From: Onchocerca lupi
Taxonomy: Eukaryota > Nematoda > Chromadorea > Rhabditida > Onchocercidae
Reading direction: 5' to 3'
DNA: 64,000 nucleotides
Assembly (NCBI GenBank): GCA_028564675.1
Contig: JAOVVO010000127.1
Coordinates: 89,252 to 153,251, forward strand
Each line of letters starts with the position of its first letter. Position 1 is the first letter of the stretch. Shown here one piece after another: positions 25,292 through 38,814 of this stretch. Below the pieces are notes generated by a model. The model ran no database searches. It had not been told where the DNA came from and saw only the letters and a program-made list of their open reading frames with translations. Both the position numbers and the translations under genes were made by a program.

Positions 25292-28200
25292 ATGTCGGCA
25301 GTCCCTGAAGTGGAAATAAAAACACCTGAGGCTAGCTGTACTCCTATCATCATTACAACTGCAGCCAGTATTATTCCTACTACTACTGCTACTACTGATA
25401 GTACTACTGATAATGCACCAACAACAACTACTACTGACACCACAACTATTGACATAAAAGAGCAAATGAAAGATACTGTTGAGAATCCAACTCCGTCATG
25501 CACAAAACTGGAAGATTCAGAAAATGGACAATTGCATTCAGATTTCTCTACGAACTCTGCGACAGTTCCCACGATCGAGAAGCCATCATCGGCAACAACC
25601 GAAGAGAAAGCGCAATTGGTGCAGTCTTCTAACAATGATACAGTTGCAAAGGATGATGTTATTACAAATAATGCAAATATTAATAGGCCTGAAGTTACTG
25701 CTATGTCAACTTTTGAAACCGAAGATTCTGTCAGCAATGCTGAACAAAATAAGGCAGACTTTAATATGTCTAATTCAAATGAGAACAACCTCAAAATTAT
25801 CTCTGATCAAATTTTAAAACCTGAAGTTCCAGCTTCTTCTAATCCAGCGCCTTCTGAAAACCAAATTAATAGTGCCATTTCTGCCGTTGTAGAAACATCC
25901 GATGCTTTTTTCATGCCATCTGATGGAGAAAAGAAAGAAAACGATCTTAAAGATGAAGGAATACGTACAGAGAAGGATAGTAGTGGCTCCGAAGGAAATT
26001 ATAAAATAAAAAAGAAATCTGTTTCTCTGGATGATAAGGAAACAAGTAGCGATGAAACAGATCACTTTGTGGATGCCAAATCGTCGACTCAAATTGATGA
26101 TGGTTCAGGAGATGATACTGTTGAACTTAGCGGAGAAATAAAGGAACAGACGGAAGAAATTCAGGATGAAGAAGGATATGAATATGATGAAGAGGTTGGT
26201 TTATAAAACATCGGAGAATCTTTATTTTTCATTATAAAATGTTCATGTTAAGAGAAGAGATACTCAATAGCCGTAGGTTATGTATGAACTGTCTTTTTGA
26301 CAGGTATTATTCTTTTACTTGAGTTTATAATGCCTTAAAGTATTAAAAGTTCATTGAAGCAATAATTTAACTAATGTATGAATTATCTATAATAGGTAAT
26401 TTTGTGATCTCAGTGTATCTCACTTCGTCCTTCTATACATCTAAAAATATTTGGTAAATCAGGAGCAAGAAGCAGAACCGGATGATGATGAAGTTGAGGG
26501 TAATCCGGCATTTATTCCGAAGTCCGGACCTTATTATATGCATGATTCAAGAAATATTATTGAGGAGCGTACGCCAGAGCCATCATCGCATTCTCGGGCA
26601 GATGGAAAATGGAAGCATGATCGTTTCGATGAACGTTCACAAAGACCGAAAACTAAACAAGAATTATTGAACAGATATGGTTATGATATACGTAATGAAG
26701 TAAGCTTGGATGTGCTTAGTGGTGCAATTGGACTTAGAAATTATTTCCAGAACTTTTATACTTCTCGAGTAACACTTTTGGGAGAAATCAAAAGTATTTA
26801 ATTTAAAACTTTTTGACGATTTCGTCTTATTTCAATTAAACACAAAAAAATAAATTCTATATAACAGGGCAAAAATACTGGCAGTGGCAACATGAATACT
26901 TCGACGCAACATTCCAGTCAAACTCGAGGTACATCTAGAGGTGCCAGCAATTATGGAAATCGAGGTAGACATTCAAATCGAGCATTGCCACATCATCCAC
27001 AACATCAACCAGATGATAGGTAAGTATATTCATACTCAGTATTGTAATATCCCAAAGTTCAAATTAACTTAGAAGAACCACATATTTATGTACAGTCTTT
27101 ACATATTGGTTAGTTTTTAAAGAAAGAAATTCTCGGTAATGGCCAGGGGATGAGTGCTTCAGAAGATTGACAAACTCAGATTTAATTTCGGTTGAATGAA
27201 TATTCTCGAAGTTTTTCTATGTTTAATGTTATTTTAGGTCTATTAGTAACACATATTTCTGATTACAGATATGATCATAGGAAACTGATGCAGAATAATG
27301 GCGTAAGGAGGCCGCCGAGTCGAGGTGGTCGAAAGGGTGAGCATCATTTTAGTATAAACCATCAGCGAAATCAACGTGGAACCAGAGTTTTCAAGAATTC
27401 ACCTATGAATGTCCAAAAAGGTAATATTTTTTTTAATTTAAGGTACAGTCTACAGACAAAGTGACACCAATGGGGTGAATTCTACATCCACTTCAAATTT
27501 TCGCATTCTTATCTATTTTAATTAATGTACCAGTACTTCCCTTGATTCGGGACTTTGGAGTAGCTAGTAAGACATCACTTCTGTCTTTATTTTAGAGTTC
27601 AAATTATGCAGAAAAAAAAAAAACCTTAAATCTACTACCGCGCGAAAAAATTCGAAATTGTTACACTTATAATAAAGCGAGTTTTCCAGAAAATTTCATC
27701 GGAAAAATTTTTTATTTTTTCCTAGACATCCTTCTCCCATAAAACTTCCTCATTTGCTAAATTTTAATTGTCATAAAAATACTAACCAATTAAAATAATC
27801 ATAATTTATACCAGCACAAACAACTACACGTTTCGTTCGAAACATGAAAAATTCTTTAACACAATAGCTAAAGGTACATTATTAGAAGAACGCAGAAAAC
27901 AAAACAACTTTTTAACAAACTGAACTCTAAGGAAAAAGAATTTCACCGAACATAGAAAAATATGATACATTTCCGGCAATACATGCATATTCTGCCAAAG
28001 CAGACTACTGAGTTCCATATATTATGAGACCTGGTAATAAAAAAAAAGAAAAAACTCCAAGCTTCCTGAGGAACTAAAAACAGGTTAAATTGCCGCTCAG
28101 CCCACTTGCATTCACTGTCAAATGTCTTGTACAACTACTGACAGTTGAATGAGATATTGCCGAAGCTGAAAGAACGCGTGACTCGGCTGGACGGCAAAAT

Positions 28201-28975
28201 AACCAAGAAGAATAATTAATCATTTATGCAAACAAATATGGAATAAGAATTTATTGTATTTACAAAAATTGGAATAGAAGCTCGGAATATGAGCCCAATT
28301 CAAATACAAACGGATCGTGTTTCGAAATTTTGAATCTCACTATGGTATTAAAAAGGAACAAAACATTCACAATATTTTACTTAAAATGATATGCTTTCTG
28401 ATAAGAAAATCCTCACAAAATCAAAACTTACTTAAGAGTAAAAAGACAATGCAATTGCAGATGCTATAAATCGTACAGATAATTATCGATCAAGTAATCG
28501 AAATGAAGAATATTTGCGTGACAATGGACAGAATGGAAGTAGAGGACGAGGGAGTAGTGGCAGTGACCCATCAACGGCACACGCTAAAAGTGGTGGTGGA
28601 CATACTGGTGGAAAACGTTATTCAACCCAACGTTTGGCCACACATTATGCGTCGAACGTACAACAACCACCACCACCACCCCAACCACAACCTCCACCTC
28701 TTCAACCAACACCAACAACAGGCCCTATACCAATTCCGCCCCCTGACTGGCGTCCACCTGCTTATCAGGGTCCACCACCACCATCTAGTGTGCCACCACC
28801 ACCACCACCGCCACCTCCTCCTATTGCTATACCAGCACCGGTACCCAATTTTCGCCCTAGTGATATCGTTTATTTTGACCCACAACCCCAACAACTGTAT
28901 CGTAATCCTATCCCACCACGAACCAAGAAGCGATTGGAAATCGTACCTCCATATCAGGCCAAGAATTCGAACTAA
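25292..28975 (+). CDS. CASC3: CASC3/Barentsz (MLN51), exon junction complex core factor
   Basis: CASC3 binds eIF4A3 on spliced mRNA as the fourth exon-junction-complex core subunit, and in animals affects mRNA localisation and nonsense-mediated decay. Five exons join in phase to 652 aa: 25292-26194, 26463-26699, 26868-27019, 27269-27420 and 28461-28975. The first exon encodes a 301-residue acidic Ser/Thr-rich N-terminus with an ACT-repeat poly-Thr segment and ends in a D/E patch. The SELOR module follows at about 315-380: NPAFIPKSGPYYMHDS, then KWKHDRF and TKQELLNRYGYDIRNE, matching human NPAYIPRKG and SRQELIALYGYDIR. The C-terminus has GGKRYSTQR (human AKRYSSQR), long polyproline runs and DIVYFDPQPQQ. 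The ATG is 10 nt after a TTCTTAG acceptor. AATAAA at 28993-28998 implies a very short 3' UTR. Confidence 0.93.
27421..28460 (+). other. CASC3: Last CASC3 intron (1.04 kb)
   Basis: This is the largest CASC3 intron. A less AT-rich stretch at about 28050-28220 contains an acceptor-like ACTGACAG followed by 24 codons and a stop (28145-28219, QL...NEILPKLKERV), but its phase does not fit CASC3 splicing. The rest shows nothing. Confidence 0.5.
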
Positions 28976-28992
28976 ATTTTTACATTTTTCGT

Positions 28993-28998
28993 AATAAA
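28993..28998 (+). promoter_or_regulatory. CASC3: CASC3 polyadenylation signal AATAAA
   Basis: AATAAA starts 18 nt after the CASC3 stop codon and is followed by a T-rich segment. Confidence 0.75.
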
Positions 28999-29104
28999 GT
29001 CTTTTTCAAACTGCCGCAGATGGAAATGCTAGAAACAAGCTTTAGTTAAACCTCATTTTTTTGTCTGAAAATTTGCACATCTCATTGAAAATTGAAACCA
29101 AAAT

Positions 29105-29110
29105 TTTATT
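29105..29110 (-). promoter_or_regulatory. HSF polyadenylation signal (AATAAA on minus strand)
   Basis: TTTATT on the plus strand gives AATAAA on the minus strand 177 nt past the HSF stop, within the 312-bp gap shared with the converging CASC3 gene. Confidence 0.55.
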
Positions 29111-29287
29111 CGAAATATTTTTGCCTCAAATTAATTTTTGTTGCCTAATATTACTGTTGTACAAAAAATACTATCACCATTAATATTGAATTTTTGAAAT
29201 TTCCAAATTGCGTTTTGTAACGATTATTATAATCGAATAAAGAAATTCCGAGAGTGTAGACTTCTAACTTTCTAATTACTGATTTTT

Positions 29288-32200
29288 CTAAATATTACTA
29301 TGGGGAGGGCTTGCCAATGGTGTCAATAAATCAGGAGTGGTTGGTACTTCGCCTAGTGCCAACATCGGATCACTACTTTCCAGCATAAGAGGTTGCCGTT
29401 CAGTTGATTCATCATCTTCCACTTCGTCAGTGAATATAGTATCCCAGCAGTTTCCAAGCAGGTCACGGCAATTGTCAATAGTCTGCTCCTGTCCGCTCAA
29501 ATATTCTGTTAACTCTTCGGATATCTGTCTCTCCAGAGAGGGGGACAACGAAATCGGGTTGAATGATATAGAAGAATTAGTTGGAACCTGAGATGTATTA
29601 GTAGAAAGAGGTTGTAAGTGTGCAGCAGTTGATACAGGAACGACTGCTGCCGGCGTCGTGGAACTCATGATAGCACCATTTTCCGGTTCATCAGTAACAT
29701 CCGCAATAATTGGACCCTGATTAGAGTGTGAACTAAATATATTTAAATTTTGCTTCAATTGACCGTTTGTATTGTCGGAGATTTCACGATGCAATCGATC
29801 AATAATTTCAGCAAGATTATTTGGCTGTCCAAGTTGTGTAGAAGTACTAGCCATTCGTGCACGTTTGGCACCAATCTGCAATTATTACAAAAGGATTTCT
29901 CGAAAAATGCTCAATAAATTCATCTTAATTGTAAAAATCTGCATTTTGTTATTTCACTTCAAATAATTCCCAAAACTCAATTTAAAAATCCTAGAGTCGA
30001 AAGCTATTTTTTGTTAGAATCAGCAAAACTGCAACACTTTAAAAAGTTGTGACATGATTCAGATACACTTTTCTTTGCAGACATACAAAACAGTGAATTA
30101 GTATGTCTGCTTGTCTTAACGATTCTTGATAGAATCGAGAAAGCAATCTGAATTATTACTACAGTCTTTATCAGTCTCATCAAATTACCATACAGATTTG
30201 ATAATGAAAGAATGGAAAATACTTCATCGATTGCCAACAAGTTTCGTTTTCCAAGACGTTTTTGTGAGGGTTGTACGAGTGCTACTAGAAATTGGACTAA
30301 TTTGTTGACAATATGCTGTTGTTTGACATGTTGACTTCGAAGATGTGATACTTGCTGCCACATTGCTTCATTCTCCCTAGAAAACATATTTTCGATATGT
30401 GGTTAATATGATTCTACTTTTTATGCCCATTCTCATAAGTGAATAAGTGAATACAGTGCAAGAAGAAAAAAGATCTTGCACAAAAGCTTAGGCGTTCTAT
30501 ATCTAGTATAATTCCTTTTCAAACTGAATGCAAAAATTATTGAAAATGAAAGATGAATCTATCTTCACTATGCAAATTTTCAAATTTCTTACCAGATTCA
30601 TAATCGTCCCAAAAATAAAAAATGAAAAACAAACAACTGAGTTTCCAGAATCAAGAAAAGCTTGAATTAATAAAACATTAGTTGGATATGTATCATCATA
30701 TCTGTGAACGACAATCAAAAATAAAAAATAAACTATAGCATGTTCCAAATTTGAGATTTGTTAAGGATGAGAAGTCAAAAAAATCACGATGCTGCCTTCT
30801 CAGTGAATCTCTTTTATATCTTGATACTCACTATGAACATTGTATTGAATATAAGGATAACGGTAAATTTACATCACCTATGCTTAAAACATACTTTACA
30901 AGATGTGCCATTTTATTCTCCATCGTTCGTTGTTTTTCACGTAATTGTCGTATTTCATCCACAAGGACACTTATTTCTTTCGGAGGCATAGCCACAGAAT
31001 TATTCTCATTGTTTCGATTACCCGGAGTTTTGCGTTTGATATTAATCAATAACTCGGGATGATGCTGGATAAAATTCGGGTGAGAAAATTCTAAATGATC
31101 CTGATCACTTTCAGATCGTGCCAAACTCGATTTCTCGATTGGCGTCATTTTCCGGAAGCCATCTGAAAATAGTTCATGGTTTCTTATCGACAATAAAACA
31201 GAATACATGGTTTCTTATCGACAAGAAAAAGGAATCAATAATGATCGGATAAATCGTTATTTTATAATGATATAAGCTACAAGATATAGGCTGCCAAAAA
31301 ATGAAAAGATATGCATTAAAAAACCCCGACTAAACCAAGACAGTGCTGTGTCCAAGTAGTGAAGGGAGACCAAAGGGTAAATTAAAAGAAATTATCTAAA
31401 AATTCTGATGTTTTTAAAACAGTCCACATGCAACCTTGTTTGTAAGCATTTCTAGGCAATGCTATACTAGAATGTAATAGAACTTCTGCGCAGATTTCCA
31501 TTTTTTCAACCACCATACTGAGCAATTTCATTAGTGAACAACCTTTATACTGTCGAAATACTTGTATGCGGAAATTTTTTTTCATATATCATTATTCAAG
31601 TATATATTAACTTACTTAATTGCACAGGTTGCCGCTACAAATAAAACTGTACTTATTCTGAAGACGATCGATTATCTGATTACTAACTCATAAGTTCTTT
31701 CATTTGAAAACCATGGACCAAAAATGAATGAAACATAACAGTGAATGCTTACACATGTTAAGCTGACGTATAAGACTGTTCAAATTGTTATGTTTGAAAA
31801 ACTGCGGCAAGACTACTCGGCAAAACAAATGAGGATCCAGAACATGGAAACTGTATCCACTCTAAAAAAAAGTATTCATTACAAAACTTGATAAGTTTTA
31901 GTATGTTTTTTAGTCACTCACTTAACCGCAGCCTATAAAAACCTCGATACGATTTAATTGGTAAAAATCATTTTGCTTGTCGGAAGTCTTCGTTTAATCA
32001 TAAGAAAATTCTATGACTCCAGTTCCTGTTTCTTAAATTGAATCAGGAAGAATGTGATTTTTTTTTGGTCGTAAAAATAATATTAAGTTCCACTATTTGA
32101 ACAAGTCTCGAGGAAAATATCAGTAAATAAAAGAACTGCATTAGATTTGCATCAGATCTCTATTAAATTTAGTTCCAACATAGTTCAAATCATGATTTAA

Positions 32201-32616
32201 ATTCATTTAAATATAATTTCAAGAATGAAACTAAACAAATATAATACAAGCAAGCTAATAAAAGCATAAAATCAAACCTTATCCCAGCATATTATATTTT
32301 GGAATTCTGGATCCTCCAGGATATTCCACATTTTCACGAGAAACATCGGTACTTTTTCCTCATCTCGGTACTGCTGTAATATATGCATGGGAAGAGACGT
32401 TGCTGATGGACATTCTTCTCGAGATAATTCAGTACATTCCTGGCGATGCACTTCTGTTAGCAATTTGGGTGGATTATTAACGAGTAAGGTTTCGGTTGAG
32501 GATGGTGACAACGAATCTGGTTGTAACTCCGCTGATAGATGCTCTCTAATACGGATCGTCTCTGGTTGTGTATCATTATGTCGAACTTCCTTTCTGTCCA
32601 TTCTTTTTTTTATCAT
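29288..32616 (-). CDS. hsf-1: Heat shock transcription factor (HSF1-like)
   Basis: HSF1 trimerises on stress and binds inverted nGAAn elements to induce chaperone genes. Five exons join in phase to 485 aa: 32278-32616, 31753-31861, 30895-31162, 30223-30376 and 29288-29875. The winged-helix DNA-binding domain runs from about residue 89 (VPMFLVKMWNILEDPEFQN) through SGYSFHVLD, VLPQFFKHNNLNSLIRQLNM and YGFRKM to about 195. A leucine-zipper oligomerisation region follows (about 212-275) with ENEAMWQQVSHLR and NKLVQFLVALVQ, matching human HSF1 VVNKLIQFLISLVQ. The C-terminal half is acidic, S/T/P-rich and probably activating. The ~88-residue N-terminal extension is longer than in human HSF1. The ATG is 14 nt after a TTAATTTCAG acceptor, consistent with a spliced leader. 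Confidence 0.95.
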
Positions 32617-34294
32617 ATATGAAACAAAGTCTGAAATTAATTCTGCATCTTTTTTTTTCTTTGAAATGAGAAATAAATTAAAAAATTACGTTCGAAAGTT
32701 CTCTGTAGACAACTTGACACCAAATACTTTACTTGCTTTTTGAAGCAATCTACAACGGTCGTGAAGAAAAATTCTGATATAGAGAAGATTGTATGAGGCA
32801 AAATTTCGGATAAACAAACTTGGTAAGAAATGAATATGCCAATAATATATCCTATAGCGACTCCCACGCTTATCATATGATAATCTATGAAGTCAGCCTC
32901 GAATTATAACGTAAAGATTGTTGAGCATTTCTATATCTAAATAAACAGATCGCGTGTCCCGACCCATTCGAGAAAATAATTTCCAAAAGTGAGTTTGGGG
33001 GTCTGACCGGGTAACTTATGAACAACATAACAGATATATCACATACAAGCCATATTTGGTACACAAAGTTTAGATAAAGATACACAAATATAAGAACACG
33101 AAATGCTACATCATTCATAGATTTCATTGCTTTGCAACCTAATCAATGGAAAAGAACACAGAGAAGAATAAGTTACCCGTAGATGAGGGTAAATTACCCA
33201 AACTAGTGCAAATAAAAACGTTACTTATTATAGTAGAAATCTTACACGTCAAACAATACCACCTATCTTGCAAGAGCAAGTCACTTACTATCGCAAAATA
33301 ACTGGCTGCAACGAAGTAAACATACTTGACAGACTATTAGACAGTGAAGAAATAGTATCGTCATCATTTCGTAAAAATAAGTATCTTTGCATCACGAATT
33401 ACGTTGACAGGATCATTTGCAACTGTTCATCCCACACTTTTAAGATTTGATGAACATGTGAGCTTTTATCTCTTATCGTACACTGTAAATGACTGCATCG
33501 ATATATGTTTGATAGAAAACATCTTATTTTCAATAATGATAAGTAATTTTAACTCAGTAAATTTATCTACCGAAAAACGCGGAAAAAAAAATGCAAATTA
33601 TGTTGAAATTCCACTTGGAAGAATTTTAAGAAGCTATTTCTCTGTCTTTCTCCTAGTTTTTCTCATTTTTTTTTTTTTAATCGATAATTTCGAAATTTTG
33701 TGAAATGAAGACTAAATGGATGAGTTTATGTATTGTTCCAGTACTATAAATTATGTTGTACTGATGAAGCTATAATGTTTCAATTCAAAGATGTTTTCAT
33801 CTAAAGTACATATCAACATTTTATCAATTTACAATTACTTTTTATTAGTGAATGCGAAATTTTAATGATTTTAATAGTTAATAATAGAATATCATATTAT
33901 GATATCGAAGAATATCTATTTCCTTTTATAAAAGGTACCAGCATTTTGATATTATTCATCAGGTGTTTTGCAGATATTAAACCATTTGTCAGTATATCAT
34001 GGCAAGTAATTGTATATATCGTGCGAGTTAATTTTTTCACTCTTACAATTGGAAATATTAAAATTGTTTTAGTGAATAAATTGCAACGATGAAATGATGA
34101 AATTTAAAGTCATTTTTGGCGCTAAAATTACCTTCAATAAAAAGTTTTTATTCGTAATACTTTAGCAAAATAAACTCGATTTATAAGATTTATACAGTAT
34201 TTGAGAATATATAATTTGTATCTTAAGGGAAAAGTTTGTCCAAATCAAAGCAAATGATATATTATCACAGTTAACAATCTATGAATAGTTATAT
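32617..34294. other. Gap between HSF and PRPSAP (same strand)
   Basis: Both neighbours read on the minus strand. A plus-strand open frame without its own ATG (33193-33450, 85 codons, containing NEVNILDRLLDSEEIVSSS) has no recognised homology. Minus-strand AATAAA at 34147-34152 lies about 145 nt past the PRPSAP stop. Nothing else is supported. Confidence 0.5.
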
Positions 34295-37200
34295 TTAATC
34301 ACTGAGATTGCTATTTTGATAAAGCTGTGCCATACTTTCTTCATTATAAATTCGCCTGATTGCATCACTTATTAATAGCGAAATATCAACCGTTTCAATT
34401 TTATGGCAGCGTAATTTTTGCATTTCATGTGGTATTGTATTGGTCACAATTACCTGCAAATTTTTCATTAAAAACGAAATGTGATAATTTATCATATATT
34501 TGAATTAGAATTTTATCCAAAAAAAAAAAAAAAATTTCAATAAAAATAAAATTTTTCTATCCATTTTTTCTTCTCTCTCTAAAAATCTTCTTTAAATTCT
34601 AACTTTAAATTATATGATTAAAATTCAGAGAAATTTGTTTTTTCTTTTAAAAAACAAAAATTATCAATTTCATAATTCTAGTAGTCTCCCAGTTGGTAGT
34701 CTTTTCTTCCTAAATGGATCCTTCATATGAACTGGCATAAATTAATTGATCTAAAACTAATTATGAATTCTTTTCCAGATGCTTCTGTATCTAGTGCACG
34801 ATTTGCAGTATGAAAATGACGAACTCGATCGATCACGCTATCTTCTAGCAATGCTGGTGCATCTGCATTGAGAAGTCCATGTGTAACAATAACATAAATT
34901 TTATAAGCTCCTCGCTGTTTTAGTAACTAAAATTTAAAAATTTAAAAAGTTATATCATCAGTTAGGAAATGTTATTATCTTCTTCCAACATTACGTCCAG
35001 AAATTATTTTTAGTAAAAAATGGAAGAATTTGTTGCAAAAATTTTTGAAACAAATGCACATTCACCGATATTGACATAATTTACTATAACTTAATTAATA
35101 AGTAATTTAATCAAAAAGTCTCAAGAATTGCTAATGTTACTTGTGCTGCAGCAATGAAACTTTGTGCCTCATCGATAACATCGTCAACAATTATGGCTAT
35201 TTTTCCTCCAACATCACCAACAATTGTCACTGGTGGTTTCATTTTGACATTTTTTAATTGGAATATTTCATAGGTTTGGGAAATGCTAGCATTATTTCGT
35301 ATTTCTGAAATAATCATTTTTAAGAGTTTTATTTCAACACTTCTATCCGTGACTGATGGATTGTTGAAGTAGAATAATTTTATGAAGGAGATCTTTTCGT
35401 GGTCATCCCATCGATATGCATGCAGTCTAACTTATATCGAAAACTAAAATTATTCTCATAAACTATTTATATTTTAAACCATTTACAATCTTTTAGAAAT
35501 GAAGAAATTATTTTTGCAGAAAACTCATCATATCACTCCTCTAATTAAGTAATTTCATGAGCCATATTTAAATCATATCATATGATATCTAAGATATCCA
35601 TATTTTTCTATCAAATCTTGGAAAGTAGCTTGCATTATCCTCTTCGTTTTAATAAATTCTAAAAGCAGAAAAAAAAAAGAAAAATTGAAACCTTCTTTTT
35701 CAAAAGATGACGAAGACGATTCATTGTCTTCTGACATATCGTCATCCTTAACTTCACCATGTATTACAGCTATACTTACTCTACAAAATAATTAATTCTC
35801 GGATGTAATTATGTTTTAAGAAAAAAAAACTATGTAATTCGAATAGTTAGACAGAAATGTGGTAATACCTGAGTTTCTCTGCAAAACTTGTTGCTTTGTG
35901 CATGACTTTTGGATTTTTTGCAACAATTACAGCATTTCTATAATCCGGAATATTGCAACAAATATAATGCAGTAGGAATGATGAAGCACGCAAATTTTCT
36001 ACCGGAACCCCGAAAAAACCTTGAATTTCTTTCCTAAAATGAAATGACAATTGTATAAGCTTGAAATTTTAGATTTGAATGGCCTAGATTTCTTCTTAAT
36101 TAAACAAATATCCACCTGTATAAATCAAGAGATACGACACGAGTCGCACCAGCTTTACAAATCATATCTGCTACTAATTTCATTGGTAGAGCTGACCTGA
36201 AAATGGAAATATGGATTAGCTGAGAATTTTTAATAACAATTCATGCAAAACTCAAGAAAAAAAAATTTTATTAAAATTTTTTTAATTTTGGAAAAATTAA
36301 TTATTCAGAATCAATGATGCTAAAAAAATTTTTGCAAACTGATGTTAATAGAGAATTCGAAAGAACAACTTTAAAGATCATGTATTTAAAGATCTGAAAA
36401 ATTTGTCTTAATTAATAATCATCTACGTCTTAATCTCTTTCTTATATGTTTCGTTAATAGATTAAGCAATCAATTATGAATTGCATTTTTTGAGAGTAGT
36501 AATTAAAGTTATTTCAAATGATGCAAAACTATTCGAAAAATATGAAAAAAAAAAAAAAAAGAAAAAATTAGCCTTCTTCTTACGCAACATTGCATAGAAT
36601 ACGGTAGAAAAGGCATAACAGCTGTGACGGATTTTGCATCAGAAGTACGACAGGTATAAATAAGTATCACTGCTTCCCAGATATCGTTATTCACATCTGA
36701 TAGATTAGTCATTGAAATTTGAAACGAATTTTCTATGCAAATGATGAATGAGAGAATTTTAATATTCCAAATATTCATTTGAAATTTAAATACTCAGCAA
36801 TAAAATAGTTAAGAGTGTTGTAAAATTGAAGAAGAATTCATGCCATTTCATCGTGTTTCAATTGAAATTTCAAATTTAAACAAATTGATGAACCTTTCGA
36901 AGATGTTTGCAGAACGAAGACATGCTTGGCGCGTACACTTTGTCGAATTTCCACCTCTGTTTCCCTAAAATTTATGAAAATGAACGAAATTTTTTCGTCC
37001 CAAATATTTTAACTTTTTAAAATATATTGCTTTTTAATTCACATTATCTTGTTGTTAAACGAAATTTCAAGCTTAGACAGATTGATGAATCTTTTAAAAA
37101 TAAGATATAATTGTAAACAGCTCATGGTAAAGCTTCAGTTAAGAGTTAAAGTTTAATTTTTAAACATCACAAATTGTAATAAAAATCGAAAGCAAACCAA

Positions 37201-37383
37201 GTAGCATATAAATTAATTAATTTAGAAATTTTGAAGTTAAGTTTTAAAATGAAAAACTTACCTACATGGTTTGTTATAGCATAAAACATCCGTTAAAGGT
37301 ACTTGCAAATGTTCAGAAATCAATTTTGCTAAGTTAGGATGTGAATTACCAGCTAAAAGTATCATTCCACTATTTTTCTCCAT
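34295..37383 (-). CDS. PRPSAP: PRPP synthetase-associated protein (PRPSAP)
   Basis: PRPSAP1/2 are non-catalytic paralogues of ribose-phosphate pyrophosphokinase that associate with PRPS and restrain it. Nine exons join in phase to 358 aa (human PRPSAP1 is 356): 37262-37383, 36894-36964, 36573-36696, 36116-36196, 35869-36033, 35692-35780, 35141-35304, 34825-34926 and 34295-34453. PRPSAP-specific matches are KEIQGFFGVPVENLRAS, IPDYRNAVIVAKNP, AVIHGE, the acidic/serine insert at about 198-215, GDVGGKIAIIVDDVIDEAQS (247-266), RGAYKIYV and VTNTIPHEMQKL. The catalytic PRPS loop sequence DMADTCGT is replaced by DVIDEAQS. Exon 3 ends AG before GCTAAT, so intron 3 must use a GC donor to preserve frame and alignment. 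An acceptor lies 23 nt upstream of the ATG. Confidence 0.95.
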
Positions 37384-38778
37384 ATCTGCTGATGATATTT
37401 ATCGTACTGAAAAGCTGAAATTCAAACACTTTTGCTTTGAAAAAGATTTTCAAGACTTGAAAAATCTTCTAAAATTACTTTCAAATTTTTAGATGAACTT
37501 ATATTATCACCGATATCTTTCCATCATACGATTTCAGTCACGTGAGCGTACGTCTTGAATGCATGCAACGTAAATTCATTCATAATACTATTCCATTTAA
37601 TAAATTCCACGTGGATTCTAACTTGACCCAAAAATCCAACTTGTAATCTATAAAATGCTAATTAAAAATTTAGCATTATTTAATTTTTCAAACTTTTTTT
37701 TGATAAGATTATATTCAAAATATTATTATAATTGTGATAGGAAATGAAATATTTTTCAAAAATTAAGCAAACGAAAGTACTAAATGTTAATTATATGTGG
37801 TAAAAAATTGAATATATAAATAATGAAAAAATACTAAATTGAAAAAAATATGTAACAACTTATACATTTCTTATTTCACATGATAGATAATAGCTTATAA
37901 AAAGTTATTTGCAATTCATTATTAACATAAATAATTTCCATTTGATAGCTAACTAATGATTATATAACAATTTCAGTAAATTCAATTAACAGCTATAACT
38001 ATCTATTTATCACTTGTGTAATGTATTGATTTATTTTCAGTTTCTGTTTAAAAATTTCATAAATTCTTCATTCGTGACTAGAAACTTCGTGAAAAAAATT
38101 GATCTAAGCATCTGCTAGTTTGCTCTTTAAAATAATTGAAAACTAAAACTTGATTTATTCATTAATCATTTAGTAATGTTGGAATATTTTACTAAATCTT
38201 TTATTTTTTCACTTAATGAAATGAAATGCCATAATGTCAACTTTTTTTTTTTTTTTTTTTTTTTCAGAAACATTTGAAGGCGTATATTTTGAATTTATCA
38301 CGAAATAATCAATATTATATGCAAAATAATGGATGATAGTTTGTGGCTAAAAAGTTCATCATCAATTTCAAATACTATCCCATTTATATTTCACTCATTT
38401 GTATCTTTCCTAATATGGAAAAGAAAAAATTTTTATTAAAAATTTTTTAAATTCAATTCCTAATATGGAAAAATGATATCATTCTGAAATTCTTTCATGA
38501 ATCGTTTCTATTGGGAAAATATTTCAAGAAGAAATGAAAATATTCACATGTCTTGTATTTGCGGACAATAGATAGATATTTAAATCAAAATATTTTTCCA
38601 TCTTATCCGATTAACATTAACTTAAAAAATCATTTACAGTAATATTGTAAATGAAATGTTTTGATTATTTATTTTTGTTGTTAAAAACTTCATTTTCATT
38701 ATATTTTAAGTTTTTTTTTATAATAATAATAATAATTTTAATAAAAAGACAATAATAATATTTATCATTATTTCTTCT

Positions 38779-38814
<36 letters not shown>

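Noticed and set aside
33189..33210. GGTAAATTACCCAA resembles the nematode spliced leader SL1 sequence
   Set aside because: It differs at the TT after GGT and loses similarity after ACCCAA. No 5S rRNA or snRNA-like context is present, so it is probably coincidence.
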